Shown here: positions 46,410 to 55,706 of the stretch, one piece after another
How positions within the stretch are numbered: the stretch's first letter is position 1
Layout: every line of letters starts with the position of its first letter
Assembly (NCBI RefSeq): GCF_900105615.1
Contig: NZ_LT630003.1
Coordinates: 1,612,001 to 1,676,000, forward strand
Direction: 5' to 3'
Length of the DNA stretch: 64,000 nucleotides
Origin: Lacrimispora sphenoides JCM 1415
GTDB lineage: Bacteria > Bacillota > Clostridia > Lachnospirales > Lachnospiraceae
Translations under genes and position numbers: made by a program
Notes under the pieces: model-generated
Database searches by the model: none
What the model was told of the DNA's origin: nothing
The model's input: only the letters and a program-made list of their open reading frames with translations

Positions 46410-47697
46410 AATCAAAATCCCCTTTTGGTATCATTTTATCAGAACTGTATTTTAGAAAGTCAAAAAGCTCATCATTAATATACCTTAATTGTTTCTGTAA
46501 TTCCCCTTTGTTTTGTAAGTATGTCAGTGCACTCTCCGGGCTTTTATCACCTCTCCAGTACTGAAGGCCAGCCACGTCTTCTCCATAAGTACATAACTTT
46601 ACCGTAAACCAGTGTCTCAAGATATGCGGAGCAATATTGTGTTCCTGTAGATCATGCGCATATTCAATTACTTCCTGACTATTTGATTGTAATAGCAAAG
46701 GTATGATATCGCGTGAGAGTTGTCTGAATTTTATTCTATAATTGCCATAGGTCATTGCCTTACCCTGGTAATTAATGTTCATTGGGCAATAGTCAGTTTC
46801 AAATTTACATGTAGATAAGTATTGTTTATGTAGTTCATATGCATCCATAAATGCTGATAAAAATCTTGGATAAATTTGCTGCTTTCTTTCCTTTTTGATT
46901 CGTCCTACTGGTAATAGATCGGAACGTAAATTTTTTTCCACTGTCAGATCTATAACGATACGAGTAACTTTTCCATTGGTTTTCCTCATTGTAAGCCCAC
47001 TTCCTAGAGGACTGCATTCCTGGCGAACATTACAAGCTTCTGACGGCCTCAAACCAGCAAAGGCACTCAGCACCATTAAGAAAAAGATGTCTTTATAGTG
47101 TTGTGCAGCATAAGCGAGAAAAATATGTAACACAGCATCTGGTATATCTCGAAAAATAGATTTGAAATTATGGTTATATAAGACCTCAAAAGCAGGTGCG
47201 AGCCTAAATTTTATTTCTCCATGACGGGTTTGATAACGTTCTTCTTTTGTAAAATCAGATACTCTCAATATACTTTCAGTTTCATAGCTTTTCACATAAC
47301 TAGTTAAAAAATCAATAATAGATGTAGCACAACGTTCAACTGTACTTTTACTATGACTGCTATTCAAACTATAGTTTGTAAAAAAGTCCTGAATCATTGG
47401 TACCGTCAGTTGTGTCAGGCAATCAATTCGATTTACAGTATGTTTTTTTATTAAAACATGATTCAAAAAAGCAATAACAAATGCAAACCGGTTATTACTG
47501 TCATCAGATATTGATTTGATCCATCTGGTTGATTTAATATGATTATGGAAAGTAGTAAATGCAATAATAATATTATCTGGATCTTTAAGCACGATAAATT
47601 GTCTGGTAATTAGCTGGTCATCGTGTATAATTAGGCGGTGCCTATAAATAGCAAAGCGATATCCTTCCATAGGATTAATGTGAGTAATACTACTCAT
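46402..47697 (-). CDS. Tyrosine recombinase, first of a trio
   Basis: 431-residue integrase. N-terminal core-binding domain about residues 95-165. In the catalytic domain: Arg in SAFAGLRPSEACNVR, His-x-x-Arg in IAPHILRHWFTVKL, and Tyr in SALTYLQN. The His/Trp position preceding Tyr reads QYWRGDKSPES. Lys is probably in MRKTNGKVTRI. First gene of the five-gene operon; GAGGTAAGGA precedes ATG 47697. The three recombinase genes have overlapping ends, the arrangement described for recombinase-in-trio elements and Tn554-like transposons. Confidence 0.85.
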   Translation of the reverse strand: MSSITHINPMEGYRFAIYRHRLIIHDDQLITRQFIVLKDPDNIIIAFTTFHNHIKSTRWIKSISDDSNNRFAFVIAFLNHVLIKKHTVNRIDCLTQLTVPMIQDFFTNYSLNSSHSKSTVERCATSIIDFLTSYVKSYETESILRVSDFTKEERYQTRHGEIKFRLAPAFEVLYNHNFKSIFRDIPDAVLHIFLAYAAQHYKDIFFLMVLSAFAGLRPSEACNVRQECSPLGSGLTMRKTNGKVTRIVIDLTVEKNLRSDLLPVGRIKKERKQQIYPRFLSAFMDAYELHKQYLSTCKFETDYCPMNINYQGKAMTYGNYRIKFRQLSRDIIPLLLQSNSQEVIEYAHDLQEHNIAPHILRHWFTVKLCTYGEDVAGLQYWRGDKSPESALTYLQNKGELQKQLRYINDELFDFLKYSSDKMIPKGDFDYE

Positions 47698-47861
47698 ATT
47701 TTCCTTACCTCGGCTTTATTGGGAAATTTTCAAAAAATGATGATAGAAATATATAGACTTATAGCCGGTATGCAGTAAGATCTGCAGAGTATGTCACTTG
47801 ATTTTTTGCGCATTTTATGGTAAGATGCAAATCAGTGATAATTATATAAGTCACCATCAGT

Positions 47862-47900
47862 AAGCATTAATAACTTCTTTGGTCGGGAGAGTTAATGCTT
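47862..47900. repeat. Inverted repeat upstream of the recombinase operon
   Basis: AAGCATTAA (47862-47870) and TTAATGCTT (47892-47900), separated by 21 bases and followed by ATTTT. It lies in the 345-bp spacer between the recombinase operon and the small plus-strand gene. It could be a terminator-like element or an operator. I see nothing else there. Confidence 0.4.
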
Positions 47901-48043
47901 ATTTTCGTATAAATGTTATATTAGTTTTTTAATATCATATCAGTATTGTCTGAACAGTTCAAGTTTTTTATAATATAAATCTAAATATAGATTTGTGCTA
48001 ATTAATAACTTTTATATATTCAAGTGAAATGAGGGAGTATCTT

Positions 48044-48223
48044 ATGTCTAAAACAGAAGCGGCAATAAGATTATATGAACTATGTAAAGATATGGATATT
48101 GAGGAAACGCTGGATTTAGTGCTAAATGCTGAAACACAAGAGCAACAGGATTTCTTTTCTATGCTAAGCGATTTTATTTTGCAAAAAAAGCAAATGAAAG
48201 TTATTGCTCAGAAAATATATTGA
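48044..48223 (+). CDS. Small acidic protein of the recombinase element
   Basis: 59 residues, helical and acidic (MSKTEAAIRLYELCKDMDIEETLDLVL). The only island gene on the plus strand, divergent from the recombinases. GAGGGAG at 48031-48037 gives good spacing to ATG 48044. Family unknown. A partial second copy of its 3' half is found at 61409-61474, which shows that the gene belongs to the recombinase element rather than to the cargo. It could be an excision or regulatory factor. Confidence 0.65.
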   Translation: MSKTEAAIRLYELCKDMDIEETLDLVLNAETQEQQDFFSMLSDFILQKKQMKVIAQKIY

Positions 48224-48322
48224 AAATATTTCTTGACTTTCTCTAACTAAACGATGGACTCACACGTAGAATATTCAATAATTTACTTCCAATCTGTATT
48301 ATCCCGATCGATATGAAAAGAA

Positions 48323-48371
48323 TAAAAAAGAGAGCATCCTTTGAGATGAATCTATGCTCCAAAAGATGCTT
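48323..48371 (-). terminator. Terminator after the XRE gene
   Basis: Read on the minus strand: AGCATCTTTT pairs with AAAGGATGCT (one mismatch), followed by CTTTTTT. Confidence 0.65.
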
Positions 48372-48392
48372 TCGTTATACGATTTAATTTTA

Positions 48393-48602
48393 TTAGGTTT
48401 CCTCTTCATAGGAAAATATAGTTTCAATTGGAACATTAAATACTTTTGAAATATCCATAGCAAGTTTCAAAGACGGATTATATTGTCCTTTTTCTAAACG
48501 GATAATAGTTTCTCTTCGTACACCCACAATTGAAGCAAGTTCAGCTTGACTTAAGTTAACTAGATCCCTATTTTTTTTAATTTGAGTTATTAATTTAGAC
48601 AT
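48393..48602 (-). CDS. XRE-family transcriptional regulator
   Basis: 69-residue helix-turn-helix protein of the short Cro/C1 type (IKKNRDLVNLSQAELASIVGVRRETIIRLEKGQYNPSLKLAMDISKVFNVPIETIF). Four bp after the membrane protein gene, so the two form an operon. It probably represses this operon through the palindrome at 49029-49062. Confidence 0.92.
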   Translation of the reverse strand: MSKLITQIKKNRDLVNLSQAELASIVGVRRETIIRLEKGQYNPSLKLAMDISKVFNVPIETIFSYEEET

Positions 48603-48606
48603 AAAA

Positions 48607-49014
48607 TCATGCCTCTAAAATTATGGAGTTTTTACGCTCAATCCAAATGTAAGTGATGGTTTGAAATAATCCTACAAAACCCAAAATAACAAAGATTAAA
48701 CTTGGAGTTATAATAATTTCCTTTTTCATTATTAATAATAGCAACCCAGCTATCGCTATTATTATACATATCATATTAAACGTAATTCTTCTGGCCCGAC
48801 TATAATAGACCATAGTCATTTCATCCCAAGGCTCACTTTTAACCTTCTTTAGTAGAAAACTCATAATCATAATTATTAACAAGCCACCAGCTATCACTGT
48901 TCCCATCATTGTTTTCTTATAAAAGGTACTTACAAGCCCCATAAATAGTAGGGCTCCATTGGATAAACCATCTGTTAACAATTCTTTTATTACTGTTATT
49001 GGCTTATTTATCAT
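48607..49014 (-). CDS. Small integral membrane protein paired with the XRE regulator
   Basis: 135 residues with four hydrophobic spans (GALLFMGLVSTFY, TVIAGGLLIIMIMSFLL, MICIIIAIAGLLLLIM, IFVILGFVGLFQTITYIW). The start is moved to ATG 49014 because AGGAGG lies six bases ahead; an upstream ATG would run through the operator. XRE/membrane-protein pairs of this type are common in Clostridia; the function is not known. Confidence 0.75.
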   Translation of the reverse strand: MINKPITVIKELLTDGLSNGALLFMGLVSTFYKKTMMGTVIAGGLLIIMIMSFLLKKVKSEPWDEMTMVYYSRARRITFNMICIIIAIAGLLLLIMKKEIIITPSLIFVILGFVGLFQTITYIWIERKNSIILEA

Positions 49015-49028
49015 ATATGGCCTCCTAT

Positions 49029-49062
49029 GTGATATATTTGTATCATGTTGCAAATATATCAC
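49029..49062. promoter_or_regulatory. Palindromic operator of the XRE/membrane pair
   Basis: GTGATATATTTG (49029-49040) and CAAATATATCAC (49051-49062), a perfect 12-bp inverted repeat with a 10-base spacer, immediately before the operon. Its size suits binding of a small XRE dimer. Confidence 0.65.
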
Positions 49063-49307
49063 ATATCAATGAAATTATCAAGCCTATTTTCATTCAAATA
49101 TAAATAGATTTTATTATGCCAGATAAGTTATGCCAAATAAAATTATTGGGTAAGCCTCTTTTTTTTAGCGATAATTTTATGGACTGTCAGTAACTTCTCA
49201 GCTTTATCTTAGTGCTACCCGTGGGTCCGGGCTGATTCAGAGGCTACTCTTCTTTCATTAGAAATGTAATAAATTCATAGCCTCTGTTTAATTCATAATT
49301 TAAATTC

Positions 49308-50669
49308 TTATTTATCATTCAAGGAATTTAAGATTTTATCAAAGAAACTAACTAAGTTCTTTCTTTTATATTTTGCTTCTACTTCCTTTGTGATAAAAAT
49401 TGTGAGCTTATCCAGTGATCTGGTTAAAGCCACATAAAGTCTATTTTTTGTCGTTGTATCATCTGCCTTTTCGCCAAGTAGATATGCTGCTAGATCTGTA
49501 GTCAAGATAAACACACAATTTTTTCCTTCTTGCCCCTTTATGTTATCAATGGAATTGACCACAACCTTTTCTTCGTCTTGAGTAATTGAGTTATCAGGAA
49601 GCATATTAATAATGACACCATAAGCCTTTTTGCCTAGTGTTTCATGTTTGAATGTTTCATTCATGGCTTTCATCTTGTCATTAGTTGTAGCATAATTTTC
49701 CAATAAGAATTCTGCATAATAATATGATGCTCTGAGCATAACGAGCTCAGTTTTATCTGGATGAAGTTTACGCATCTCACGTTCTATTTCTTCCGACAAT
49801 GCAATGTGAATACTTTTCGAAGTTTCTTTACCATGTGTCTCATACTTTCCATGTTTTTTCGAAATATAACTCAGGTCAAAATTCTCTTCCTTTATCAGTT
49901 CGCTATATGGTTTGTCATTTTCAAACAATATAGCGATAAGTCCTCCATCTTTTTCAGAATACTGCTGCTCCTTCTTACTTACTATTGAATTTGAAAGCAC
50001 TAAATGTTTTTTTGGACAGCGGTGACATACACTTATGTAATCAACACTTTCCTTGTTTTTTTCAATAAGACTCTTCAAGCATTTGTGTCCTTTTAGGTCT
50101 TGCTTGGGATCCCCCATCAAGATAAGTGGAATGCCCAATTCGTTTAGTGTCTCAATAATGAGTTGCATATCCGAATTAATATCCTGCGCCTCATCAATAC
50201 AAATTCCACCACAGTATTCTTTGAATATATTCTTGATTACCTTCCGTTTATCACTCACGGCTTTTCTATCGTCTGATTTCTTCGCTACAATCCACTTTGC
50301 TCTCTCTGGAATTACAGTTTGATGTAAAATGTTTCCTTCTTCCAACCGGCTAATCTTTGCATTTTTATATCCTGGGCTCGGCGGTAAGGGGGCTATAGAA
50401 ATCCGCTCATACTGCTTTCCGTATAACAGATAATAATATGGTTTGATGAATTCCCTATATAAAAAGGAATGAATTGTACTTACAATAATGTTGTTCGGGA
50501 TAATTCCATAATAATCCTGCAATTTTTGTTCAATGCATGACACTGCATTGTTTGTAAAAGTAATGCAAAAAATATGCTTACTTTTATCTGTTCCCTCACG
50601 GAGTCTCACTATAGTATCTACCATTGCAGTGGTTTTTCCTGCTCCGGCACCAGCTATACCAATCAGCAT
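49308..50669 (-). CDS. gajB: Gabija system helicase GajB (UvrD-like)
   Basis: 453-residue superfamily 1 helicase-like NTPase. Walker A GAGAGKTT lies at residues 6-13, directly at the N terminus. Motif II is CIDEAQDIN, and the C-terminal motif VALTRSLDKLTIFI is that of UvrD-type proteins. Its partner is the OLD-family nuclease gene 26 bp upstream, the defining Gabija pair. Family members are usually a little longer because residues precede Walker A; here no good upstream start exists, so the Q-motif region seems absent. GAGGTGA supports ATG 50669. Confidence 0.85.
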   Translation of the reverse strand: MLIGIAGAGAGKTTAMVDTIVRLREGTDKSKHIFCITFTNNAVSCIEQKLQDYYGIIPNNIIVSTIHSFLYREFIKPYYYLLYGKQYERISIAPLPPSPGYKNAKISRLEEGNILHQTVIPERAKWIVAKKSDDRKAVSDKRKVIKNIFKEYCGGICIDEAQDINSDMQLIIETLNELGIPLILMGDPKQDLKGHKCLKSLIEKNKESVDYISVCHRCPKKHLVLSNSIVSKKEQQYSEKDGGLIAILFENDKPYSELIKEENFDLSYISKKHGKYETHGKETSKSIHIALSEEIEREMRKLHPDKTELVMLRASYYYAEFLLENYATTNDKMKAMNETFKHETLGKKAYGVIINMLPDNSITQDEEKVVVNSIDNIKGQEGKNCVFILTTDLAAYLLGEKADDTTTKNRLYVALTRSLDKLTIFITKEVEAKYKRKNLVSFFDKILNSLNDK

Positions 50670-50695
50670 ATTTGCATCACCTCAAACATTTTATT

Positions 50696-52441
50696 CTATT
50701 TTAGAAAATCAAAGACATCTTGTATGTGCTTTGGCATCTGTAAATCGGAGAGTTCTCCATTAGCAATGTCTTTACAAATAGTAAGCATATCTGAGGCTTT
50801 TGCTTCTCTCCATGCCTTTTCCATTTGATCTGGCGTCATATCTTTCCAACCAAATCCCTCACCATATTTATCTTTCAGAACAGTGAAGTTGTTTCCCGTT
50901 TTTACAATCTCTGGTTCCAGCGTATACTCTGAAGTGGTTCTAATACAGATACTTGTTCCATCATCATATTTATCATGTTGCTTTTTCGCCTTTTCTTGAT
51001 TATCATAATCACGAATAATTCCCAGCTTATTGGAATTATTCTTGTTTATTTTCTTCCATATTTTTATTATTTCAATAAAACCTTTGTGGAAGGAAAGCAC
51101 TTCTATATCGCTTAATTCTTGCTTTGAATCTATATAAGCACGTAGGAGCATTTCTTCTGAGATTCCTTCAAATAGAATACATTTTTTTGAGAAGAACAAC
51201 TTGAACAAATCCAGGTTCGGATTCTTTGTAAGGTAATCTCTTCCTGAATCATCCAGTTCATCCATAAAAGAAAACGCTTCTCCATTGTGCATAACCACAA
51301 CATTTTTCAAATTCATCTTATTTATGAATTCAGTACTATGTGTGGAATAGAATAACTGCATTGTGGGGTTTTTTGCTGTAAACACCTTTAGGAAACTCAC
51401 CATAAGCCTAATATTATTTATGCACAGATGAGCTTCTGGTTCTTCTATTGCAAACACATTCAGAGCAACATCATTCTGCCTTCCCACCAGTGAATTTATT
51501 AGAACGAAAAGTAAAATTAGATTTCTGTATCCAAGTCCTTGTAATGAAAGTTCCTCATCAGAATAGCCTAAACGAATACTACTTAATATACTTTGCATAG
51601 GTGGCATATTAGGCAGTATGCTAATATGTGAGAAGAATTCCTTGGCATCAGCTAATTCTGACCCTTCCTGCCAATTAATCACTCTGTCCATATTACTTAT
51701 AGATTTGAGTTCTTCAAAAAAATGATTGTATTCTTTTTCGACCTTCAGTTTGTCCTCATTTGTTAAGCCTTTTTGTAACAGTTTTACCAGCGACCTTGAA
51801 CCCAACCGTTCTTTTGTTCTTGAAAACTCATCTCTTTCCGCTTCAAGTGCAATATACTTATATAGCTTTAGAACATCGTATGTAACAGATCCCTTACTCG
51901 GAACCGAAACAGAAAATGAGTAATACTCTGTAGGCAATAAATTCATCTTTACATTATTTATTGACTTTGCATCTATCTTTCCATCAGATAGAACCTTTTT
52001 TACAATACTGTAAATATCGTTAATCTTTGAAGGCTTATATTCGTATCTGAGCCCATATTGCATTTGACCATCTTCTACGGAAAAACTCAAATCTTTTACA
52101 AAGTATCCCTCTGTCTTATCAGGTTTCAAATGGACCTCCACCATAACAATGGGTAAATGCGTAATGAATTCTGTACATGATACTATTCCGTTTGTTATGG
52201 CTGTTTGATTATCGATTATATACTGATAATACTCCCTTCTTGCGATATCATTAATATCTATCCAATTTAAATTCTTTCCAGTAAAACTTGATTCATCAGT
52301 TAAAAATGGAAGCGTTACTGCTCGTAAAAGATTACTCTTACCGCAGTTGTTTTCACCAATTAAAGCTACAGTATCACTTAAATGAATGTCAATTTCCTTT
52401 AAATTCCGGTAGTTCTTAATTATCAGTCTTGATATTTTCAA
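50696..52441 (-). CDS. gajA: Gabija system nuclease GajA (OLD family ATPase-TOPRIM)
   Basis: 581-residue anti-phage nuclease with an ABC-type ATPase domain and a C-terminal TOPRIM nuclease. Walker A is IGENNCGKSNLL near residue 29, the ABC-like segment is LSLQGLGYRNL, Walker B is FAIEEPEAHL, and the H-loop is STHSTEF. TOPRIM metal ligands are the Glu in LFEGISEEML and the acidic pair in IIRDYDNQ. Length equals known GajA. It starts at TTG 52441 behind GGAGGTG. In Gabija, GajA cuts DNA when nucleotide pools fall during phage infection and GajB assists. Confidence 0.87.
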   Translation of the reverse strand: MKISRLIIKNYRNLKEIDIHLSDTVALIGENNCGKSNLLRAVTLPFLTDESSFTGKNLNWIDINDIARREYYQYIIDNQTAITNGIVSCTEFITHLPIVMVEVHLKPDKTEGYFVKDLSFSVEDGQMQYGLRYEYKPSKINDIYSIVKKVLSDGKIDAKSINNVKMNLLPTEYYSFSVSVPSKGSVTYDVLKLYKYIALEAERDEFSRTKERLGSRSLVKLLQKGLTNEDKLKVEKEYNHFFEELKSISNMDRVINWQEGSELADAKEFFSHISILPNMPPMQSILSSIRLGYSDEELSLQGLGYRNLILLFVLINSLVGRQNDVALNVFAIEEPEAHLCINNIRLMVSFLKVFTAKNPTMQLFYSTHSTEFINKMNLKNVVVMHNGEAFSFMDELDDSGRDYLTKNPNLDLFKLFFSKKCILFEGISEEMLLRAYIDSKQELSDIEVLSFHKGFIEIIKIWKKINKNNSNKLGIIRDYDNQEKAKKQHDKYDDGTSICIRTTSEYTLEPEIVKTGNNFTVLKDKYGEGFGWKDMTPDQMEKAWREAKASDMLTICKDIANGELSDLQMPKHIQDVFDFLK

Positions 52442-52657
52442 AAAAGCACCTCCGACTATTATTTTATACTTTTCATATATTACTCCTACGAAGCTACTTC
52501 GTATTCTTAAAAAGTTTATATGTTGTCTGATATCCTTTGATACTTCAACACTGCATCCCCATTGAATTGCCCATTATTGTTTTGACTGGCTTATTAACGG
52601 TTTATAAACACAACTGACAGTTCAGATGGAATCATAGTACACGACTGATCGCTGTGG

Positions 52658-55435
52658 TCATTGCTTGATCAGGTCTAAAAATCGGTGGTATCTTTCTTGC
52701 GCTTGTTTTTTATGCCGCGGATTTATATACGACTTATCCCACCTATCGGAAATTGCTAGGGGATCTAGTACGGAAATAATATTTTCAAAGATATCTTTAT
52801 CGCACTCACGTGTCAACTGCAAAAATACCAAGCAACCATCATCATCAAAGTCAATTGCAGAAGAAGCATTCAGTTGTTTGATAATTGCAGATGCATTTGA
52901 GGAAAGAATTTCTTTTGCCACTGCTTCATCTGTCTTGATCAGCTCCCTCAAGGCGCAGAAACTGATTTTCCACCAATGTCCAGTCAGCAACTCCACAGGG
53001 ACTCCATCTTCGAATACGCTGATGGTACTTTGCGGCGCAATCATCGCAAGAGGCGAGTACACGACCTGTATCCTATCCTGATTGTATTCTATAAAACGGT
53101 GCGCTATTTTCCTATCGCCAATATGGAGTCCAATACAAATGTCTGTAATCTCGTAATATTGACACCAACTGTCTTTTGCCATATCCGAAAGTTTGACTAT
53201 GTCAACTGTGGCGACAATTTTCTTAGCTTTCTGCCTGTCATATTGTCCCACAAGGCACATGATATCATGAATGCTTTTCCAATCCCGCGGAATACTATTT
53301 GAAATTGCGGCTGCAAATTCTGCTACCGGTAACACCTCCACCAAAGCTGCCGCCGTTCTGCGCTCCTCTTTTGTGGCTCTATGTCCACCCAACAAACTCA
53401 TTCCGCATATGTACAGAAAAAAATCAAAATCGAAGAGATAAATTGCAGATATCATATCTTTTTTAAAATATTCTCTATAAACAGGCAGTAGCTTCCTTAC
53501 TGTATCGTGTACACATGCAGGGGCGAGATGGGCGATGGCACATAGGAATCCTGACAAATCAGCTATATTAGATATGGCAGTTTTGGAGCGCATATCCACC
53601 AACACCGGACATAGTATCTCTTGAATACACGCATCCCCCTGCTTGGGGAGAGCAAATGTCAAGCGGTTTAACAATTGCCCCCATACATATAGGTTGGGTC
53701 TTCTCTCTTGCCTCATGGATTGTATGGTTTGCGCCCAATCAACCTTCTGTGTGAACTGTCGATATCGCTTTTTGTCGGTGTTAAAAATCGTGTTAATAAG
53801 GCAAGAATACGAGTATGCCGTCTTACTATCGGCATGGGCGATCCAGTCAAGGAGCAAGGTCTCATGTTTATCCAAATACCATTGCCCGTTCTTTTCGTAT
53901 CCCACTGCAAACACTTTTTCCATGAAGAACGTAATACCAGCGCGTTCGTGAGAGGTTTGCACATCCTTTAGGCACTCTAACGCCGAGGATATCATCTTTT
54001 CATTGATAAAGGCCTCATCATAACGATGAGCGAAAGTGTAACCTAGCAGTCCATTACACAGCCAAACAAGGCCAAGCGGCATAATCTCCTTGTCCACAAA
54101 AGATGTCTCGATAGCTGCATATAGCATCTTTTTCTTTTCTGTTGAGGTATCTTGGAGAAATTGTGCAATAATTACCTTTGCGCTTTCCATATGGACAATG
54201 CGTACATCATCTACAGATAGTACGATTTTTTGACTCACCAGATACTGCAAATCACTATCATCCCATACAAGAGAACTGTCAACACGCCGCAGGCAGTTGC
54301 ACAGCCAGCGATAATTCACGCCGTTATCCAACTTCATAATTTGAAATACTGCAATTGACGCAGCCAGCAGACCGCAGTCATGATGTGAGCAAATCGTTTG
54401 ATACTGTTCTTTCATCGTCTGCCAACCACCGCGAAGAATGTAGTTGAACTGCCATGGTGTGGCCGCTTTTTCAGCTCCCTCCAGACGCCTTTCAATTGGT
54501 GAATCCATAAAGTTAATACCGATCTGGTTATCGCACTGATGAACAATGGATGTAATTTCCTTTTTCCGTGAAAGAAAGTTGTCGCGCAAAATTCTTACGG
54601 CATCCTTATTTGTCAGCAGGATTGTATCGTGCTGTATAGCAGATGAAATTGTCTTTGCAAATAGAATTTTTGTGTTTGGACGTGCCTGTTCAGTGATTAC
54701 CTCAATTGCTTTTTCCGAAAGCCGCTGTGCATCATCAATGATGTAGAGCGAAGGTTCCGTGTTGTGTTGAATCATTGGAACATTAAGATTTTCTATTGCC
54801 TTATAGCGGTAGACTTTCCAGCTTTTTTGATAGAAGTCATAAGCTGCCTGATAAACGGAGATGGATTTTCCACAACCGGTCTCGCCTTGCACCACTACAT
54901 GATCTACAATTGTCAACTGTTTTTCGATTCTCTCTACTTGCGGAAACTTAGGACACGCTTCCACATCTGCTGGCGTCAAACGGTAACCCATGATAGCATG
55001 CGATATGTTACGTTGGTACGAAAAATCTAGCTCTTCCCAAAGCTCTGTATCTACCGGCTCATAGAAGAACTCCTTCGTTTCTGCTTTCAGGGCATCAATT
55101 CTCCTTAATATTTCATCAACATGTACTCTTGCTTTTTCATGGAAGAAGCGCAAATTAGCAGCCGTGTAAACGCGGTTGTTCTTTCCAATGTTGCACGCCG
55201 GGCAAGACGGAAGATAGTTTTCAATAGAATCTACGATAAATCCGGCTTTCTCCAGTTCCAAAAGATATTGCTTAACCTCGTCATCATGGCACTCCCCTAT
55301 GTTGGATGGAATAATGTGATCCACATGCATATCGCGCTGTTGTATCGTGCGACCACAGTAAATACACTTCTCTTTGTGGGAGGCTAATATGGCTGTCCGC
55401 AAATGCAAACTGTCTTTTCTATACGAATGAAACAT
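52658..55435 (-). CDS. HNH nuclease-STAND NTPase fusion, putative defence protein
   Basis: 925 residues. N-terminal HNH domain: CIYC (24-27), VDH (38-40), N73, CPAC (78-81), the zinc-stabilised form. A P-loop NTPase follows: Walker A GETGCGKS (184-191), Walker B LYIIDDAQ (aspartates 234-235). The remaining 550 residues are helical and repeat-like, as in the sensor part of STAND proteins. The layout (effector, NTPase, sensor) matches Avs-type anti-phage proteins, but an HNH effector joined to this NTPase is not a named system that I know. AGAGGA precedes ATG 55435. Flanked by Gabija and two further ATPases. Confidence 0.75.
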   Translation of the reverse strand: MFHSYRKDSLHLRTAILASHKEKCIYCGRTIQQRDMHVDHIIPSNIGECHDDEVKQYLLELEKAGFIVDSIENYLPSCPACNIGKNNRVYTAANLRFFHEKARVHVDEILRRIDALKAETKEFFYEPVDTELWEELDFSYQRNISHAIMGYRLTPADVEACPKFPQVERIEKQLTIVDHVVVQGETGCGKSISVYQAAYDFYQKSWKVYRYKAIENLNVPMIQHNTEPSLYIIDDAQRLSEKAIEVITEQARPNTKILFAKTISSAIQHDTILLTNKDAVRILRDNFLSRKKEITSIVHQCDNQIGINFMDSPIERRLEGAEKAATPWQFNYILRGGWQTMKEQYQTICSHHDCGLLAASIAVFQIMKLDNGVNYRWLCNCLRRVDSSLVWDDSDLQYLVSQKIVLSVDDVRIVHMESAKVIIAQFLQDTSTEKKKMLYAAIETSFVDKEIMPLGLVWLCNGLLGYTFAHRYDEAFINEKMISSALECLKDVQTSHERAGITFFMEKVFAVGYEKNGQWYLDKHETLLLDWIAHADSKTAYSYSCLINTIFNTDKKRYRQFTQKVDWAQTIQSMRQERRPNLYVWGQLLNRLTFALPKQGDACIQEILCPVLVDMRSKTAISNIADLSGFLCAIAHLAPACVHDTVRKLLPVYREYFKKDMISAIYLFDFDFFLYICGMSLLGGHRATKEERRTAAALVEVLPVAEFAAAISNSIPRDWKSIHDIMCLVGQYDRQKAKKIVATVDIVKLSDMAKDSWCQYYEITDICIGLHIGDRKIAHRFIEYNQDRIQVVYSPLAMIAPQSTISVFEDGVPVELLTGHWWKISFCALRELIKTDEAVAKEILSSNASAIIKQLNASSAIDFDDDGCLVFLQLTRECDKDIFENIISVLDPLAISDRWDKSYINPRHKKQAQERYHRFLDLIKQ

Positions 55436-55706
55436 GTACCAATCCTCTGCTAATATGGTTGTCTTGAAATACCAGCCTTATCTCTGATATTAAACCATCA
55501 GTCTTTCTCACTTGTTTAAAAATCAAACTTCTCAATATTACTATAATTAGAATCAAATCAGAAAAGATAATTTCGCATTATAAATATAATGGGCAGTTGA
55601 AAATTTTAGCTTAATTCTGAGTTTATGGAAAATGTACAGTCAGTGGTTATTGTTTAAGCAGTCCCAACAATAAACGGGGCATCCTTCTATCGGCTCAAAA
55701 GATACC

